Assembly (NCBI RefSeq): GCF_000768555.3
Contig: NZ_KN293975.1
Span: 62,001 to 126,000 of the forward strand
Direction: 5' to 3'
Length of the DNA stretch: 64,000 bases
From: Roseovarius mucosus DSM 17069
Lineage (GTDB): Bacteria > Pseudomonadota > Alphaproteobacteria > Rhodobacterales > Rhodobacteraceae
Position numbers and translations under genes: made by a program. The stretch's first letter is position 1; the number at the start of each line of letters is the position of its first letter. Below are positions 55,976 through 64,000 of this stretch, one piece after another. A model generated the notes under the pieces. The model was not told the origin of the DNA, did no database searches, and saw only the letters and a list, made by a program, of their open reading frames with translations.

Positions 55976-56860
55976 TCAGGCGACCATCCGCTCGACCACC
56001 TCGCCGAAGGAGGAGGGTGTCGGGACGATGGTCACACCCGCCTCGGAGAGGATCTCGACCTTTTCCTGCGCTGATTCGCCGAAGGCGGATACGATGGCCC
56101 CGGCATGGCCCATGCGTCGCCCTTTGGGCGCCGAGAGACCGGCGATATAGGCGGCCACCGGTTTGGTCATGTGGTCGCGGATATAGGCGGCGGCTTCGGC
56201 CTCTTGCGGGCCGCCGATTTCGCCGACCATGACCACGGCGTCGGTGTCGGGGTCATTCTCGAAGAGTTCGAGAATGTCGCGGAAGGACGAGCCGTTGATC
56301 GGATCGCCGCCGATTCCCACGGAGGTGGACACACCGATGCCGCGCTCTTTCATCTGGCTGGCGGCCTCGTAGCCAAGCGTACCCGACCGCCCGATGATGC
56401 CCACGCGCCCCGGTTTGTAGATATGCGGCGGCATGAGACCGGCAAAGGCCTGGCCGGGGGTGATGATGCCCGCGCAGTTGGGGCCGATGAGGCGCATGCG
56501 CTTTTCCGCCTTGTAGCGGCGCATGTAGCGCTTGACCTTGATCATGTCGCTGGCGGGGATGCCGTCGGCGATGCAGACGCAGGTGGTGATGCCCGCATCT
56601 GCCGCTTCCATGATGCTGTCGGCGGCAAAGGGGGGCGGGACGAAACAGATCACGAGATCGGCGCCGGTTTCGGCCACCGCCCCTTTGACGGTGTTGAAGA
56701 CGGGCAGGCCGTTATGCTTGGTCCCGCCCTTGCCGGGGGTCACGCCGCCCACCACGTTGGTGCCGTGGTTGATCATGTCCTGCGTATGAAAGCTGCCGAT
56801 GCGACCGGTGAGGCCGGTCACGAGCACGCGACTGTTCTTGTCGATGATAATGGCCATCAT
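55976..56860 (-). CDS. mtkB: Malate-CoA ligase alpha subunit
   Basis: Serine-cycle enzyme. The 294-residue subunit has the CoA-binding fold ([13 protein letters not shown]), the phosphohistidine G-H-A-G-A-I-V, and [11 protein letters not shown]. With MtkA it converts malate, CoA and ATP to malyl-CoA. It looks like succinyl-CoA synthetase alpha; malate use is inferred from the adjacent malyl-CoA lyase. The start overlaps the mtkA stop (ATGA). Confidence 0.9.
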   Translation of the reverse strand: MMAIIIDKNSRVLVTGLTGRIGSFHTQDMINHGTNVVGGVTPGKGGTKHNGLPVFNTVKGAVAETGADLVICFVPPPFAADSIMEAADAGITTCVCIADGIPASDMIKVKRYMRRYKAEKRMRLIGPNCAGIITPGQAFAGLMPPHIYKPGRVGIIGRSGTLGYEAASQMKERGIGVSTSVGIGGDPINGSSFRDILELFENDPDTDAVVMVGEIGGPQEAEAAAYIRDHMTKPVAAYIAGLSAPKGRRMGHAGAIVSAFGESAQEKVEILSEAGVTIVPTPSSFGEVVERMVA

Positions 56861-58047
56861 GCAGCTCCCTTGACGGTGGTTTTGGTGTCGGACCAGGCGC
56901 GGACCACCAGATCGGCGGCCTCGGCCAAGGTGTCGGCGGTCAGGATCGGCAGGCCGCTTTCCGCGATCAGCTTGCGCCCCTCTTCGACATTCGTGCCCGA
57001 GAGGCGCACGACGAGGGGCAGGGTGAGGTTCAATTCCCGCACCGCGCGGATGACGCCCTCGGCGATCCAGTCGCAGCGGTTGATGCCTGCGAAGATATTG
57101 ACGAGAATCGCCTCGACATTGCGGTCGTTGAGCACGGCGTTGAAGGACATCAGCACCCGTTCCGGGCTGGCCCCGCCGCCCACGTCGAGAAAGTTGGCCG
57201 GTTCGCCCCCCGCCATCTTGATCATGTCGAGCGTGGCCATGGCGAGGCCTGCGCCGTTGACGATGCAGCCGATTTGCCCATCAAGGCCGATATAGTTGAG
57301 GCCACGGTCGCCTGCGAAGGTTTCACGCGGGTCTTCCTGGCTCTTGTCGCGCAGTTCCGAGATTTCGGGGCGACGGAAGAGGGCGTTGTCGTCAAAGCTG
57401 ACCTTGGCATCCAGCGCCATGATCTCGCCCGAGGTGGTGACAACGAGCGGGTTGATTTCCACCATATTGGCGTCGGTTTCCTCCATCATTCGATAACAGC
57501 CGATGATGGTCTTGACCGCCTGCGGGATGAGGGCGGCATCAAGGCCGAGGGAAAAGGCGATTTCGCGCGCCTGAAACGCCTGCATCCCCACCGCCGGATC
57601 GACCACCGAGCGAATGATCGATTCGGGCTCTTGCGCGGAAATCTCTTCGATTTCCATGCCGCCCTGACCGGAGGCCACGACGACGACGCGCTCTTCCTTG
57701 CGGTCCATCACGAAGGCCAGATAGATTTCCTGCGCGATGCTGGTGGCCTCTTCGACATAGAGGCGGCTGACCAATTTGCCTTGGGGGCCGGTTTGATGGG
57801 TCACGAGCATACGCCCGAGCATCCATTGCGCAGCCTCGGAAATTTCGGTCTCGTTCTTGCAGATCTTTACCCCGCCCGCCTTGCCGCGCGCGCCGGAGTG
57901 GATCTGGGCCTTGACCACCCAGCGGTCGCCCGACAGTTCCGAGGCGCGGTAGACAGCCTGTTCGGGGCTATAGGCGATGCCGCCGCGCGGCACCTGCACG
58001 CCAAAGCGTTTCAAGAGTTCCTTGGCCTGGAATTCGTGGATGTCCAT
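56857..58047 (-). CDS. mtkA: Malate-CoA ligase beta subunit
   Basis: A 396-residue SucC-like subunit: [16 protein letters not shown] start, ATP-grasp fold, and C-terminal CoA-ligase domain with the G-G-G-A-S-P-E-R motif. A strong GGGAGGACTACAA precedes the ATG. It could also act on succinate, but its neighbours point to malate. It lies 42 bases downstream of mclA. Confidence 0.9.
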   Translation of the reverse strand: MDIHEFQAKELLKRFGVQVPRGGIAYSPEQAVYRASELSGDRWVVKAQIHSGARGKAGGVKICKNETEISEAAQWMLGRMLVTHQTGPQGKLVSRLYVEEATSIAQEIYLAFVMDRKEERVVVVASGQGGMEIEEISAQEPESIIRSVVDPAVGMQAFQAREIAFSLGLDAALIPQAVKTIIGCYRMMEETDANMVEINPLVVTTSGEIMALDAKVSFDDNALFRRPEISELRDKSQEDPRETFAGDRGLNYIGLDGQIGCIVNGAGLAMATLDMIKMAGGEPANFLDVGGGASPERVLMSFNAVLNDRNVEAILVNIFAGINRCDWIAEGVIRAVRELNLTLPLVVRLSGTNVEEGRKLIAESGLPILTADTLAEAADLVVRAWSDTKTTVKGAA

Positions 58048-58089
58048 TTGTAGTCCTCCCTTTTCTGGTTGGCCTTATCGGGCTGGCCC

Positions 58090-59031
58090 TCAGCCTTTGG
58101 CGGCGATGGCGTCGGCGACGCTGATGACGTTGTTGGCCATGCGTTCGGAGGCCGCGTCGATCATCTTGCCATCAAGGCTGGCGGCCCCTTTGCCCTGGGC
58201 TTCGGCCTTGCGCAGTTCTTCGATGATGCGGCGGGCGCGGGTGACTTCGGCCTCAGGGGGCGAAAACACCTCGTTGGCGAGCGCGATCTGGCTGGGGTGG
58301 ATCGCCCATTTTCCCTCGATCCCCAAGGTGGCGGCGCGTTTGGCCGAGAGCGTATAGCCGTCCGGGTCGGAGAAATCGCCGAACGGCCCGTCGATGGCGC
58401 GCAATCCGTAGGCGCGGCAGGCGACGGTCATGCGGCTGAGGGCAAAGTGCCATTGGTCGCCGGGGTAATCGGGGTTGAGACCGCCAATCACCACGGTGCG
58501 GGCGCGGTTCGAGGCGGCGTAATCGGCCACGCCGAAATGCAGCGCCTCGAGCCGTCCGGGGGCCGCAGCAATCGCCTCGACATTGGCCATGCCTAGGGCG
58601 GTTTCGATCAGCGCCTCAAGCCCGATCTGATGGGTAAAGCCCATCGCCGTCTCGATCTGGCTGACCATGGTCTCGACGGTGTAGAGATCGGCGGGCACTC
58701 CCACCTTGGGGACGAGGATCGTATCAAGGTGCTGGCCTGCCTGCTCCACGATCTCGACCACGTCGCGATACATGTAATGGGTGTCGAGCCCGTTGATGCG
58801 GATCGAGATGGTCTTGCCCTTGGCCTTCCAGTCTATGTCATTGAGCGCCTGGATGATATTGGCGCGGGCCTGCACCTTGTCCGGCGGGGCGACGGCATCT
58901 TCTAGGTCAAAGAAGATGTAATCGACGTCCGAGTCGGCCGCTTTGTCGATCATCGCGGGGCTGGAGCCGGGAACGGCGAGTTCCGAGCGTTGCAGGCGTT
59001 GCTTTTTCAGCGGGTGAAGTGTGTAGCTCAT
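58090..59031 (-). CDS. mclA: Malyl-CoA lyase
   Basis: A 313-residue HpcH/HpaI-superfamily enzyme that splits malyl-CoA to acetyl-CoA and glyoxylate. The Y-I-F-F-D-L-E-D-A-V-A-P metal/carboxylate site, P-K-V-G-V-P and the W-A-I-H-P-S-Q-I motif are clear; the E-A-L-I-E-T-A metal-ligand segment fits. It may also cleave beta-methylmalyl-CoA in the ethylmalonyl-CoA pathway, as Mcl1 of Rhodobacter does. It starts 12 bases after sgaA. Confidence 0.93.
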   Translation of the reverse strand: MSYTLHPLKKQRLQRSELAVPGSSPAMIDKAADSDVDYIFFDLEDAVAPPDKVQARANIIQALNDIDWKAKGKTISIRINGLDTHYMYRDVVEIVEQAGQHLDTILVPKVGVPADLYTVETMVSQIETAMGFTHQIGLEALIETALGMANVEAIAAAPGRLEALHFGVADYAASNRARTVVIGGLNPDYPGDQWHFALSRMTVACRAYGLRAIDGPFGDFSDPDGYTLSAKRAATLGIEGKWAIHPSQIALANEVFSPPEAEVTRARRIIEELRKAEAQGKGAASLDGKMIDAASERMANNVISVADAIAAKG

Positions 59032-59043
59032 TGAAATCCCCGA

Positions 59044-60252
59044 TCAGGCGGCGCGGGCGGGTGCCAGCCGCGCCTGCATGGTGGGGGTGGAGGCGCGGAA
59101 ATGTTCCTGTGCGGCGGCGATGCCGCAGCCCGGTTCGATCACCGCGCCAGCGTCGCGGAGTGCCATTTCAGCCGCCGAAATCGCCCCGCAGAGCATCACC
59201 GGGTTGAGCGAGCCCAAGTGACCGATGCGGAAAGCGCGTCCGGCCAGTTTGGCGAGGCCCGAGCCAAGCGAGGTCTGGTATTTGTGATAGGCGGTGGCGA
59301 TCACGTCGCGGGCATCGACGCCCTCGGGCGCATAGATGGCCGACACGGTATCGGAGTGCCATTCCGCGCCATGGGCCACGAGGCTGCAGCCCTGCCATTC
59401 GGCAATGGCGGCGCGCACGCCGGTGGCCAAACGGTGATGCCGTTCCCAAACGCTCTCCATCCCTGCCGCGAGCAGCATGTCGAGCGAGCAGCGCAGCCCG
59501 CGCAGGAGCTGCGTGGCGGGGGTATAGGGGAAATAGCCGGTGTCGTTCAGCTTGATCATATCTTCGAAGCTGAAGTAGCAGCGCGGCATTTTGGCGCGCT
59601 TATGGGCCTCTAGTGCCTTGTCGCTGACGCCCAGAAGGCCCAGACCGGCGGGAAGCATAAAGCCCTTTTGCGAGCCTGCGACGGCGAGGTCGACGCCCCA
59701 ATCCTCCATCTCGAATTCGATCGAGCCGATGGAGCTGACGCCATCGACGAAGAGGAGAGCGGGGTGGTTCACCGCATCCATGGCCGCGCGAATGGCGGCG
59801 ATGTTGGAGGTGACGCCGGTGGCGGTCTCGTTATGGGTGGCAAAGACGGCCTTGATCTTGTGCTCTTTGTCGGCGGCGAGTTTGGCGGCATAATCCTCGA
59901 CCGGCACACCCTTGCCCCAGTCCACCTCGCACAGATCGACATCGAGGCCCAAACGCTCGGCCATATCGACCCAAAGCATTGAAAACTGGCCGAAACGCGA
60001 CATGAGCACGCGGTCGCCGGTGTTCAGCGTGTTGGAAATGGCCGCCTCCCAGGCGCCGGTGCCCGAGGTCGGATAGACGAAGACGCGGCCATGGGTCAGG
60101 CGGAACGCCTTTTTCAGATCCGACAGAAGGGGCAGGATGAAATCGCCGAAATCCGGCGCGCGCATATCCTCCATCGGGATATTCATCGCGCGGCGCACCT
60201 CGTCAGGCACATTGGTGGGTCCGGGAATAAAAAGATGGGAATGGCCGTTCAT
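59044..60252 (-). CDS. sgaA: Serine-glyoxylate aminotransferase
   Basis: A 402-residue PLP enzyme converting serine plus glyoxylate to hydroxypyruvate plus glycine. Start H-L-F-I-P-G-P-T-N-V-P, the PLP Lys in A-G-S-Q-K-G-F-M-L-P, and G-R-A-F-R-I-G-H-L-G-S-L-N near the end. It is the first gene of the mtk/mcl operon; AAGGAGG lies seven bases before the ATG. Such genes typify the serine cycle of C1 metabolism. Confidence 0.94.
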   Translation of the reverse strand: MNGHSHLFIPGPTNVPDEVRRAMNIPMEDMRAPDFGDFILPLLSDLKKAFRLTHGRVFVYPTSGTGAWEAAISNTLNTGDRVLMSRFGQFSMLWVDMAERLGLDVDLCEVDWGKGVPVEDYAAKLAADKEHKIKAVFATHNETATGVTSNIAAIRAAMDAVNHPALLFVDGVSSIGSIEFEMEDWGVDLAVAGSQKGFMLPAGLGLLGVSDKALEAHKRAKMPRCYFSFEDMIKLNDTGYFPYTPATQLLRGLRCSLDMLLAAGMESVWERHHRLATGVRAAIAEWQGCSLVAHGAEWHSDTVSAIYAPEGVDARDVIATAYHKYQTSLGSGLAKLAGRAFRIGHLGSLNPVMLCGAISAAEMALRDAGAVIEPGCGIAAAQEHFRASTPTMQARLAPARAA

Positions 60253-60405
60253 GTCTGTCCTCCTTCAGGCTTGGCCCTTTATGCGTGGGTCGTGGACGTG
60301 GCGTAATGCCCGCGCGCATGGAAAAGCGCGGCCATGCGGGGGACGCATAGCCCTGGCGGGTAGGCGGGGGCTACCCGGTGGGGGCGCGGCGGTATGCCGT
60401 TGCAT

Positions 60406-60429
60406 TCTGAAAAATCGTTTGATTTCAGA
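60406..60429. promoter_or_regulatory. Inverted repeat and -10 box of the serine-cycle divergent region
   Basis: TCTGAAA ... TTTCAGA, seven-base arms with ten bases between them, 218-base gap between sgaA and the LuxR-type gene. A plausible -10 (TATAAG, 60446-60451) for the plus-strand regulator follows. The arms could bind the regulator itself or a global protein. Confidence 0.5.
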
Positions 60430-60470
60430 GCTTTCCTTGGTCTTGTATAAGGGGGCAGGAGGAGGAGACT

Positions 60471-61121
60471 GTGCGAGATATGATTGACGCGACCGTTGAG
60501 GACGCAGGATTGGACGTGCCCGAGGTGATCGTGGCCGACCGGCAGGCGATTGTCTGTCAGGGTCTGGGATCATTGGTGGCGCAGATTCCGGCGGTGCGGC
60601 TTGGCCCTTTTGCCACGGACCTTGCAAGCCTGCGCAAAGCCTTGGGCGAGCGGCCGGGGCGGGTGATTCTCGTGCTGGGTGTCCGGTTGGCGGATGCCGA
60701 TCTGGGCCGGGTGCTGGAGATGCTGCGACGTGATCATCCGCGCGTGATGGTGGTGGTGGTGGCCGAGGAGGCGGAGTTTGCATTCATCCGCACGGCCGTC
60801 AAAGCCGGGGCGCATTCGGTCTGCATGATGGGGCAGGTTCTGAGCAGCCTGCCGCGCGTTTTGGGTCATCTGGTCGAGGGGCACAGCATCCTGCCGGTTG
60901 AGATCCTCAAGCGGTTGATGGGCGAGCAGGGAGATAGCCTGACGCGGCGCGAACACGAGATATTGGGGCTGCTGGTGGATGGGCTCACGAATTTCCAGAT
61001 TTCGGCGCGGCTGGGCCTGTCGGAGAATACGGTGAAATATTACCTCAAGGCGATTTACCAGAAGCTGGATGTGAATTCGCGCGGCGGGGCCATCGCGAAA
61101 TATGTGGCGGGGACGTATTGA
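60471..61121 (+). CDS. LuxR/NarL-type regulator with an atypical receiver domain
   Basis: A 216-residue protein. Residues 15-125 have the receiver fold but lack the usual acid cluster (only V-A-D-R-Q-A-I-V) and have Gly (I-L-V-L-G-V) where the phospho-Asp should be, so it is probably not phosphorylated. Residues 155-215 are a LuxR helix-turn-helix ([21 protein letters not shown]). GTG at 60471 follows AGGAGG at five bases; an ATG nine bases later is less well spaced. Divergent from the serine-cycle operon; a regulatory link is inferred. Confidence 0.82.
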   Translation: MRDMIDATVEDAGLDVPEVIVADRQAIVCQGLGSLVAQIPAVRLGPFATDLASLRKALGERPGRVILVLGVRLADADLGRVLEMLRRDHPRVMVVVVAEEAEFAFIRTAVKAGAHSVCMMGQVLSSLPRVLGHLVEGHSILPVEILKRLMGEQGDSLTRREHEILGLLVDGLTNFQISARLGLSENTVKYYLKAIYQKLDVNSRGGAIAKYVAGTY

Positions 61122-61255
61122 GGGGACCTATCGCTGATGTTCACGCCGATGGCGTGCCGCGCGGTGCCCGTCCGCCGGGAGGGCGCTGAAACAGGAGTGG
61201 ATGGCACTTTATGACTGCCGAATACTTCCGCGCCATCAAGAACCCGCTGCGTCGC

Positions 61256-61287
61256 AAAAGCGCCCGCCCGAGGGGGCGGACGGGCGC
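61256..61287 (-). terminator. Terminator of the solute-binding protein gene
   Basis: On the minus strand GCGCCCG and CGGGCGC pair with an inner GC stem, followed by CTTTTGC; it lies about 70 bases after the solute-binding protein stop. Confidence 0.65.
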
Positions 61288-61355
61288 TGCGCGGCGGCGC
61301 TACGCGCCTTGATTCCGCGCGGGTTGAGTGCTGCGGATGACCGCGAAAATCCCCC

Positions 61356-62834
61356 TCAATCCACCACTGTCACCAGGTGCCAGCGCAGTGCGTCGTTGGG
61401 TACGGGATCGAAATGGGTCACGCGGTTGGAGAGCACCACCAGTTGCGTGACGTGAAAGGGGATGATCGTGCCAGAATTCATCGCCAGATATTCCTGCGCC
61501 TCGATATAGAGCGCGCGGCGGCGTTTGAAATCAAGCTCGGCGCGGGCGGTTTCGAGCAGTTGGTCGAATTTGGAATTGGTGTAAAAGGTCTCGTTCCATT
61601 TGGCGGTGGAGTGAAACGCCTCGTTCAGCGCCTGATCGGCGGGGCGCTCGCCCCAAGAGGTGCTGAAGGCGTCCTTTTTCATCCAGACGTTTGACCAATA
61701 GCCATCGGCGGCGGCGTTGATCAGGTTGACGCGGATGCCTGCGCGGGCCGCCTGTTCCTGAAACGCGACACCGATCACCGGCCAAGTGGGATCGAGGGCG
61801 GAGACATGCACATCGACATCGACCCCATCGGGATAGCCTGCCTCGGCGAGCAATTGGCGCGCACGCTCGGGGTTGGCGGGGCATTCCATTTCGGCGCGGT
61901 ATTGGTCATTGGGGGCCACGGGCGTATCGCAGGAAATCACCCCGCCACCATCCAGCGCCAGTTGCAGCATCTCTTCGCGGTCCACGGTCAGGTGCAGCGC
62001 CTCGCGTACGCGGGGGTCGTCAAAGGGCGGCACATCGGTGCGAAAGGCCAGCCCCATCCAGTTGCCGGTGGGAATCTCGAGCAGTTGATAGCGCAGCGAT
62101 TTGTCGAGCGCGCGGCGCATCATGGGCGCGATGCCGCGTTCCATGTCGAGCTGTCCGCTGAGAAACGCCTGAAGCCGGGCCTGCGCATCGGGCACGCCGA
62201 TCACCTCGATCCGCGCGAGGGCGGGGGGGCCTTCCCAATAGTCCTCATTGGCGGTGAGCACCGTGATTCCATCGGGATCGAATTTCTCGACCCGGAATGG
62301 CCCGGTGCCGATGCCGGTCTGGTCAATCGTGTCGCCTGAACCCTCGGGGATGATGCGCAGGCGCGGGTCCATCAATTGCAGCGGCAAGTCGGCAAAAGGC
62401 GCGTCGAGCTGCATCTCGACGCGGAGCGGGCCGGTGGCGGTGATACGGGTGATCATCTTGACCGCCGCGCGCGCCGGGCTGCCGTAATCGGGGTCGATGA
62501 CGCGCTTGATCGAATAGACCACATCGCCCGCATCCAGCGTGCTGCCGTCGTGAAAGCGCACGCCGTCGCGGATCTGAAAGGTCCAGAGCGTGCCATCGGC
62601 ATTGGGGGTCCAGGACGTGGCAAGATCGGGGGCAGGTTTGCCGCTGCGACCGGGGCGCACGAGGCGGCTCTGGATTTTCTCGATGATCTGGAGGACGCGC
62701 CCCTTGGAGGCGGGATCGAGGCTGGAATGGGCGCCAAAGCCCACGTTATGCGCGTGGCGAAACGTGCCGGTGGGCGCAGCGCCAGCGGGGGCGGCGAGCA
62801 TGAGGCACAGGATCATGAGCAGGATGGGCCGCAT
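61356..62834 (-). CDS. ABC transporter solute-binding protein, family 5 (peptide/nickel type)
   Basis: A 492-residue exported protein: signal peptide (P-I-L-L-M-I-L-C-L-M-L-A-A-P-A-G-A-A) and the SBP_bac_5 layout, with V-R-F-H-D-G-S-T-L-D-A-G-D-V-V-Y-S motif and the paired alpha/beta lobes to the end. Family members carry oligopeptides, nickel or glutathione. I chose the ATG at 62834 (GGGAGAGAGACC before it); the frame extends to 62888. The permease and ATPase genes are not in the window, so this may be an orphan. Confidence 0.88.
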   Translation of the reverse strand: MRPILLMILCLMLAAPAGAAPTGTFRHAHNVGFGAHSSLDPASKGRVLQIIEKIQSRLVRPGRSGKPAPDLATSWTPNADGTLWTFQIRDGVRFHDGSTLDAGDVVYSIKRVIDPDYGSPARAAVKMITRITATGPLRVEMQLDAPFADLPLQLMDPRLRIIPEGSGDTIDQTGIGTGPFRVEKFDPDGITVLTANEDYWEGPPALARIEVIGVPDAQARLQAFLSGQLDMERGIAPMMRRALDKSLRYQLLEIPTGNWMGLAFRTDVPPFDDPRVREALHLTVDREEMLQLALDGGGVISCDTPVAPNDQYRAEMECPANPERARQLLAEAGYPDGVDVDVHVSALDPTWPVIGVAFQEQAARAGIRVNLINAAADGYWSNVWMKKDAFSTSWGERPADQALNEAFHSTAKWNETFYTNSKFDQLLETARAELDFKRRRALYIEAQEYLAMNSGTIIPFHVTQLVVLSNRVTHFDPVPNDALRWHLVTVVD

Positions 62835-62968
62835 TGGTCTCTCTCCCGAGGTTGGGCGGAGTGTGGCAAGGGTGGGCGCGAAAATCAAACCTTTCGGGCG
62901 GTTTGGGCATCACGATTTGGGCGTGCGGCCTGCGGCGCAGGAAAGTTGAAATTTCCAGCAGCCAGTGC

Positions 62969-62996
62969 TTGACGGGCGCGCGGCCCCGGCATAGAA
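62969..62996 (+). promoter_or_regulatory. Promoter of the first tRNA-Asp gene
   Basis: -35 TTGACG at 62969-62974, then a GC-rich spacer and a poor -10 around ATAGAA (62991-62996, 16-base spacer). The TTGACGGGCGCGCGG core is shared with the second copy. Confidence 0.5.
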
Positions 62997-63035
62997 GCGC
63001 CACACGTCGGGGGCTGGCCCCCGGTGTTGCTGCGG

Positions 63036-63112
63036 GCGGTTGTAGCTCAGTTGGTTAGAGTACCGGCCTGTCACGCCGGGGGTCGCGGGTTCGAGCCCCG
63101 TCAACCGCGCCA
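63036..63112 (+). tRNA. tRNA-Asp (anticodon GTC), copy 1
   Basis: Plus strand, 77 bases with encoded CCA; anticodon loop CTGTCAC gives GTC; acceptor GCGGTTG pairs with CAACCGC. Identical in sequence to copy 2. Confidence 0.96.
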
Positions 63113-63123
63113 CCGCAGACATC

Positions 63124-63151
63124 AAAGGCCCCCGCAATTGCGGGGGCTTTT
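63124..63151 (+). terminator. Terminator after the first tRNA-Asp gene
   Basis: GCCCCCGC-AATT-GCGGGGGC, an eight-base perfect stem with a four-base loop followed by TTTT, 16 bases after the tRNA. Confidence 0.9.
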
Positions 63152-63199
63152 GTGTTTGGGGGTACTCCTGGAGCGGTCTGGAAATTCACGATTTTGGGA

Positions 63200-63228
63200 T
63201 TGACGGGCGCGCGGGGGGCGCTTATGCA
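63200..63228 (+). promoter_or_regulatory. Promoter of the second tRNA-Asp gene
   Basis: -35 TTGACG at 63200-63205 and -10 TATGCA at 63223-63228, 17-base spacer. It repeats the TTGACGGGCGCGCGG core of the first copy, which marks the promoter as part of the duplicated unit. Confidence 0.65.
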
Positions 63229-63239
63229 GCCTCCCACGC

Positions 63240-63316
63240 GCGGTTGTAGCTCAGTTGGTTAGAGTACCGGCCTGTCACGCCGGGGGTCGCGGGTTCGAGC
63301 CCCGTCAACCGCGCCA
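63240..63316 (+). tRNA. tRNA-Asp (anticodon GTC), copy 2
   Basis: Plus strand, 77 bases with encoded CCA, same sequence as copy 1 and starting 204 bases after its start. Confidence 0.96.
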
Positions 63317-63353
63317 CTTTCCCCCTTATGCCTGACAGACCCGCCCTTGCGGA

Positions 63354-64000
63354 TCACTCTGCGGCGGCGATGCTTTGTCCGGCGAACTGCGGCATCACCT
63401 TGTCGATGAAGAGTTGCAGCGAGCGTTTCTGGCGCTCCATATCGAGGCCCATGGACGCGTAGTAGATGAAGGCATCGACACCCAAGCCCTCGTATTGCCG
63501 GACCTTCTCGGCCACGGTGTCGGGGCTGCCGAAGGCGAGGTTTTCTTCGAGCATGGCGGGATCGGTGCGGGCGTTGCCCTCGAGCTCTGCCAGCGGGACG
63601 GGATCGGGGAAGCCGTTGACCACCTCGCCGCGTTTCATCATCAGGTTGCCGAATTGGCCCAGCACGCGGCGCAGGGCGGCCAAGGACGCCTGCCGGTCGT
63701 CCTCGGTTTCATAGACCGCCGTGTGCCGCATGAGCGCCCAGCGTCCATCATAGCGCCCGCCATTCCTGGCAATCGCGGCGTCGAGCCGGGCGCGGTAATT
63801 CTCGGCCTCGGAAAAGGGCATGGTGAGCGGCCAGCTCATGATGTCGCAGCCATGTTCCACGGCGTAGTCGAAGGTGATGGGCGCGCGGGCGGCGACCCAG
63901 ATCGGCACCTCGGATTGCACCGGCTTGGGGCAGGAGGTGGCGGTGGGAAATTGCCAGTATTCGCCGTCATGGGCGTAATCGCCTGCCCAGAGGTTTTGCA
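63354..64000 (-). CDS. Luciferase-like (LLM class) flavin-dependent oxidoreductase, partial
   Basis: The frame is open to the right window edge, so only about 215 C-terminal residues are present. P-I-W-V-A-A-R-A-P and the later F-G-S-P-D-T-V-A-E-K-V-R-Q-Y-E-G-L-G-V-D segment are the usual C-terminal hallmarks of the bacterial luciferase/LLM flavin family. Substrate unknown. Two tRNA-Asp genes lie beyond its 3' end on the opposite strand. Confidence 0.85.
   Translation of the reverse strand, partial: QNLWAGDYAHDGEYWQFPTATSCPKPVQSEVPIWVAARAPITFDYAVEHGCDIMSWPLTMPFSEAENYRARLDAAIARNGGRYDGRWALMRHTAVYETEDDRQASLAALRRVLGQFGNLMMKRGEVVNGFPDPVPLAELEGNARTDPAMLEENLAFGSPDTVAEKVRQYEGLGVDAFIYYASMGLDMERQKRSLQLFIDKVMPQFAGQSIAAAE

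Noticed and set aside
61211..61312. 33-residue frame after the LuxR-type regulator
   Set aside because: It runs through a GC hairpin that acts as the terminator of the solute-binding protein gene and is Arg-rich at the end, so chance coding is likelier.
1..64000. CRISPR arrays, insertion sequences, phage genes
   Set aside because: No regularly spaced repeats, transposase, integrase or phage structural gene was seen on either strand.

Overview
The window is ordinary-looking chromosome from a GC-rich alphaproteobacterium, most likely a marine Rhodobacterales (Roseobacter-group) species. This rests on gene content and order: an intact nosRZDFYLX denitrification operon, a serine-cycle cluster, lptFG-lptD-surA-pdxA-rsmA, and pdhA-pdhB-pdhC with a lipoyl domain fused to E1 beta. 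No rRNA, phage, insertion sequence, CRISPR array or plasmid function is visible. Genes are dense, many overlap by ATGA/GTGA/TTGA, and no gap without a gene exceeds about 300 bases.

Layout. 1-3.5 kb: end of a GntR regulator, a cellulose-synthase-like glycosyltransferase, carA. 3.5-4 kb: a YqeY protein. 4-13.7 kb: the minus-strand nitrous oxide reductase operon (small Cys-rich exported protein, nosR, Z, D, F, Y, L, X), divergent from an NsrR-like Rrf2 regulator, with an FNR-type box between them. 13.7-23 kb: tex, tRNA-Ser, then SPOR lipoprotein (frameshifted), D,D-carboxypeptidase, tmk, holB, tatD, a metallo-hydrolase and an AEC transporter. 23-32 kb: accessory genes (glycosyltransferase-like protein, beta-barrel, Tat amidohydrolase, tRNA-Tyr, rlmB, a membrane protein, an asparagine-synthetase-like protein, tRNA-Gly, an ABC exporter). 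32-36 kb: a periplasmic DsrE-like protein under a perfect FNR box, hchA, a LuxR solo and an AidB-type acyl-CoA dehydrogenase. 36-46 kb: ftsB, holC-pepA, lptFG, lptD-surA-pdxA-rsmA. 46-50 kb: pyruvate dehydrogenase. 50-54.5 kb: aspartic protease, MarC, a MarR/small membrane protein switch, an ABC-F protein, ndk. 54.5-61 kb: a probable 38-residue gene, a zinc alcohol dehydrogenase, then the serine-cycle operon sgaA-mclA-mtkA-mtkB divergent from an atypical LuxR-type regulator. 61-64 kb: a peptide-type solute-binding protein, two identical tRNA-Asp genes and a partial luciferase-like oxidoreductase.

How it works together. The nos operon supplies the last step of denitrification (N2O to N2). NosX, an ApbE flavin transferase, is the likely modifier of the flavinylation motif seen in NosR. 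The FNR box and the NsrR-like protein point to oxygen and nitric oxide control, and a second perfect FNR box before the DsrE-like gene suggests a wider low-oxygen response. The serine-cycle genes convert serine plus glyoxylate to glycine and hydroxypyruvate, activate malate to malyl-CoA and cleave it to acetyl-CoA and glyoxylate. Hydroxypyruvate reductase, glycerate kinase and PEP carboxylase must lie elsewhere.

The observations I find most worth following are a stand-alone asparagine-synthetase-like enzyme that lacks the glutaminase cysteine, a probable 38-residue gene with its own ribosome site and terminator, a symmetric two-operator MarR switch, a perfect palindrome in the pdh promoter, and an FNR-controlled DsrE-like gene. 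None of these amounts to a proven new system from sequence alone.
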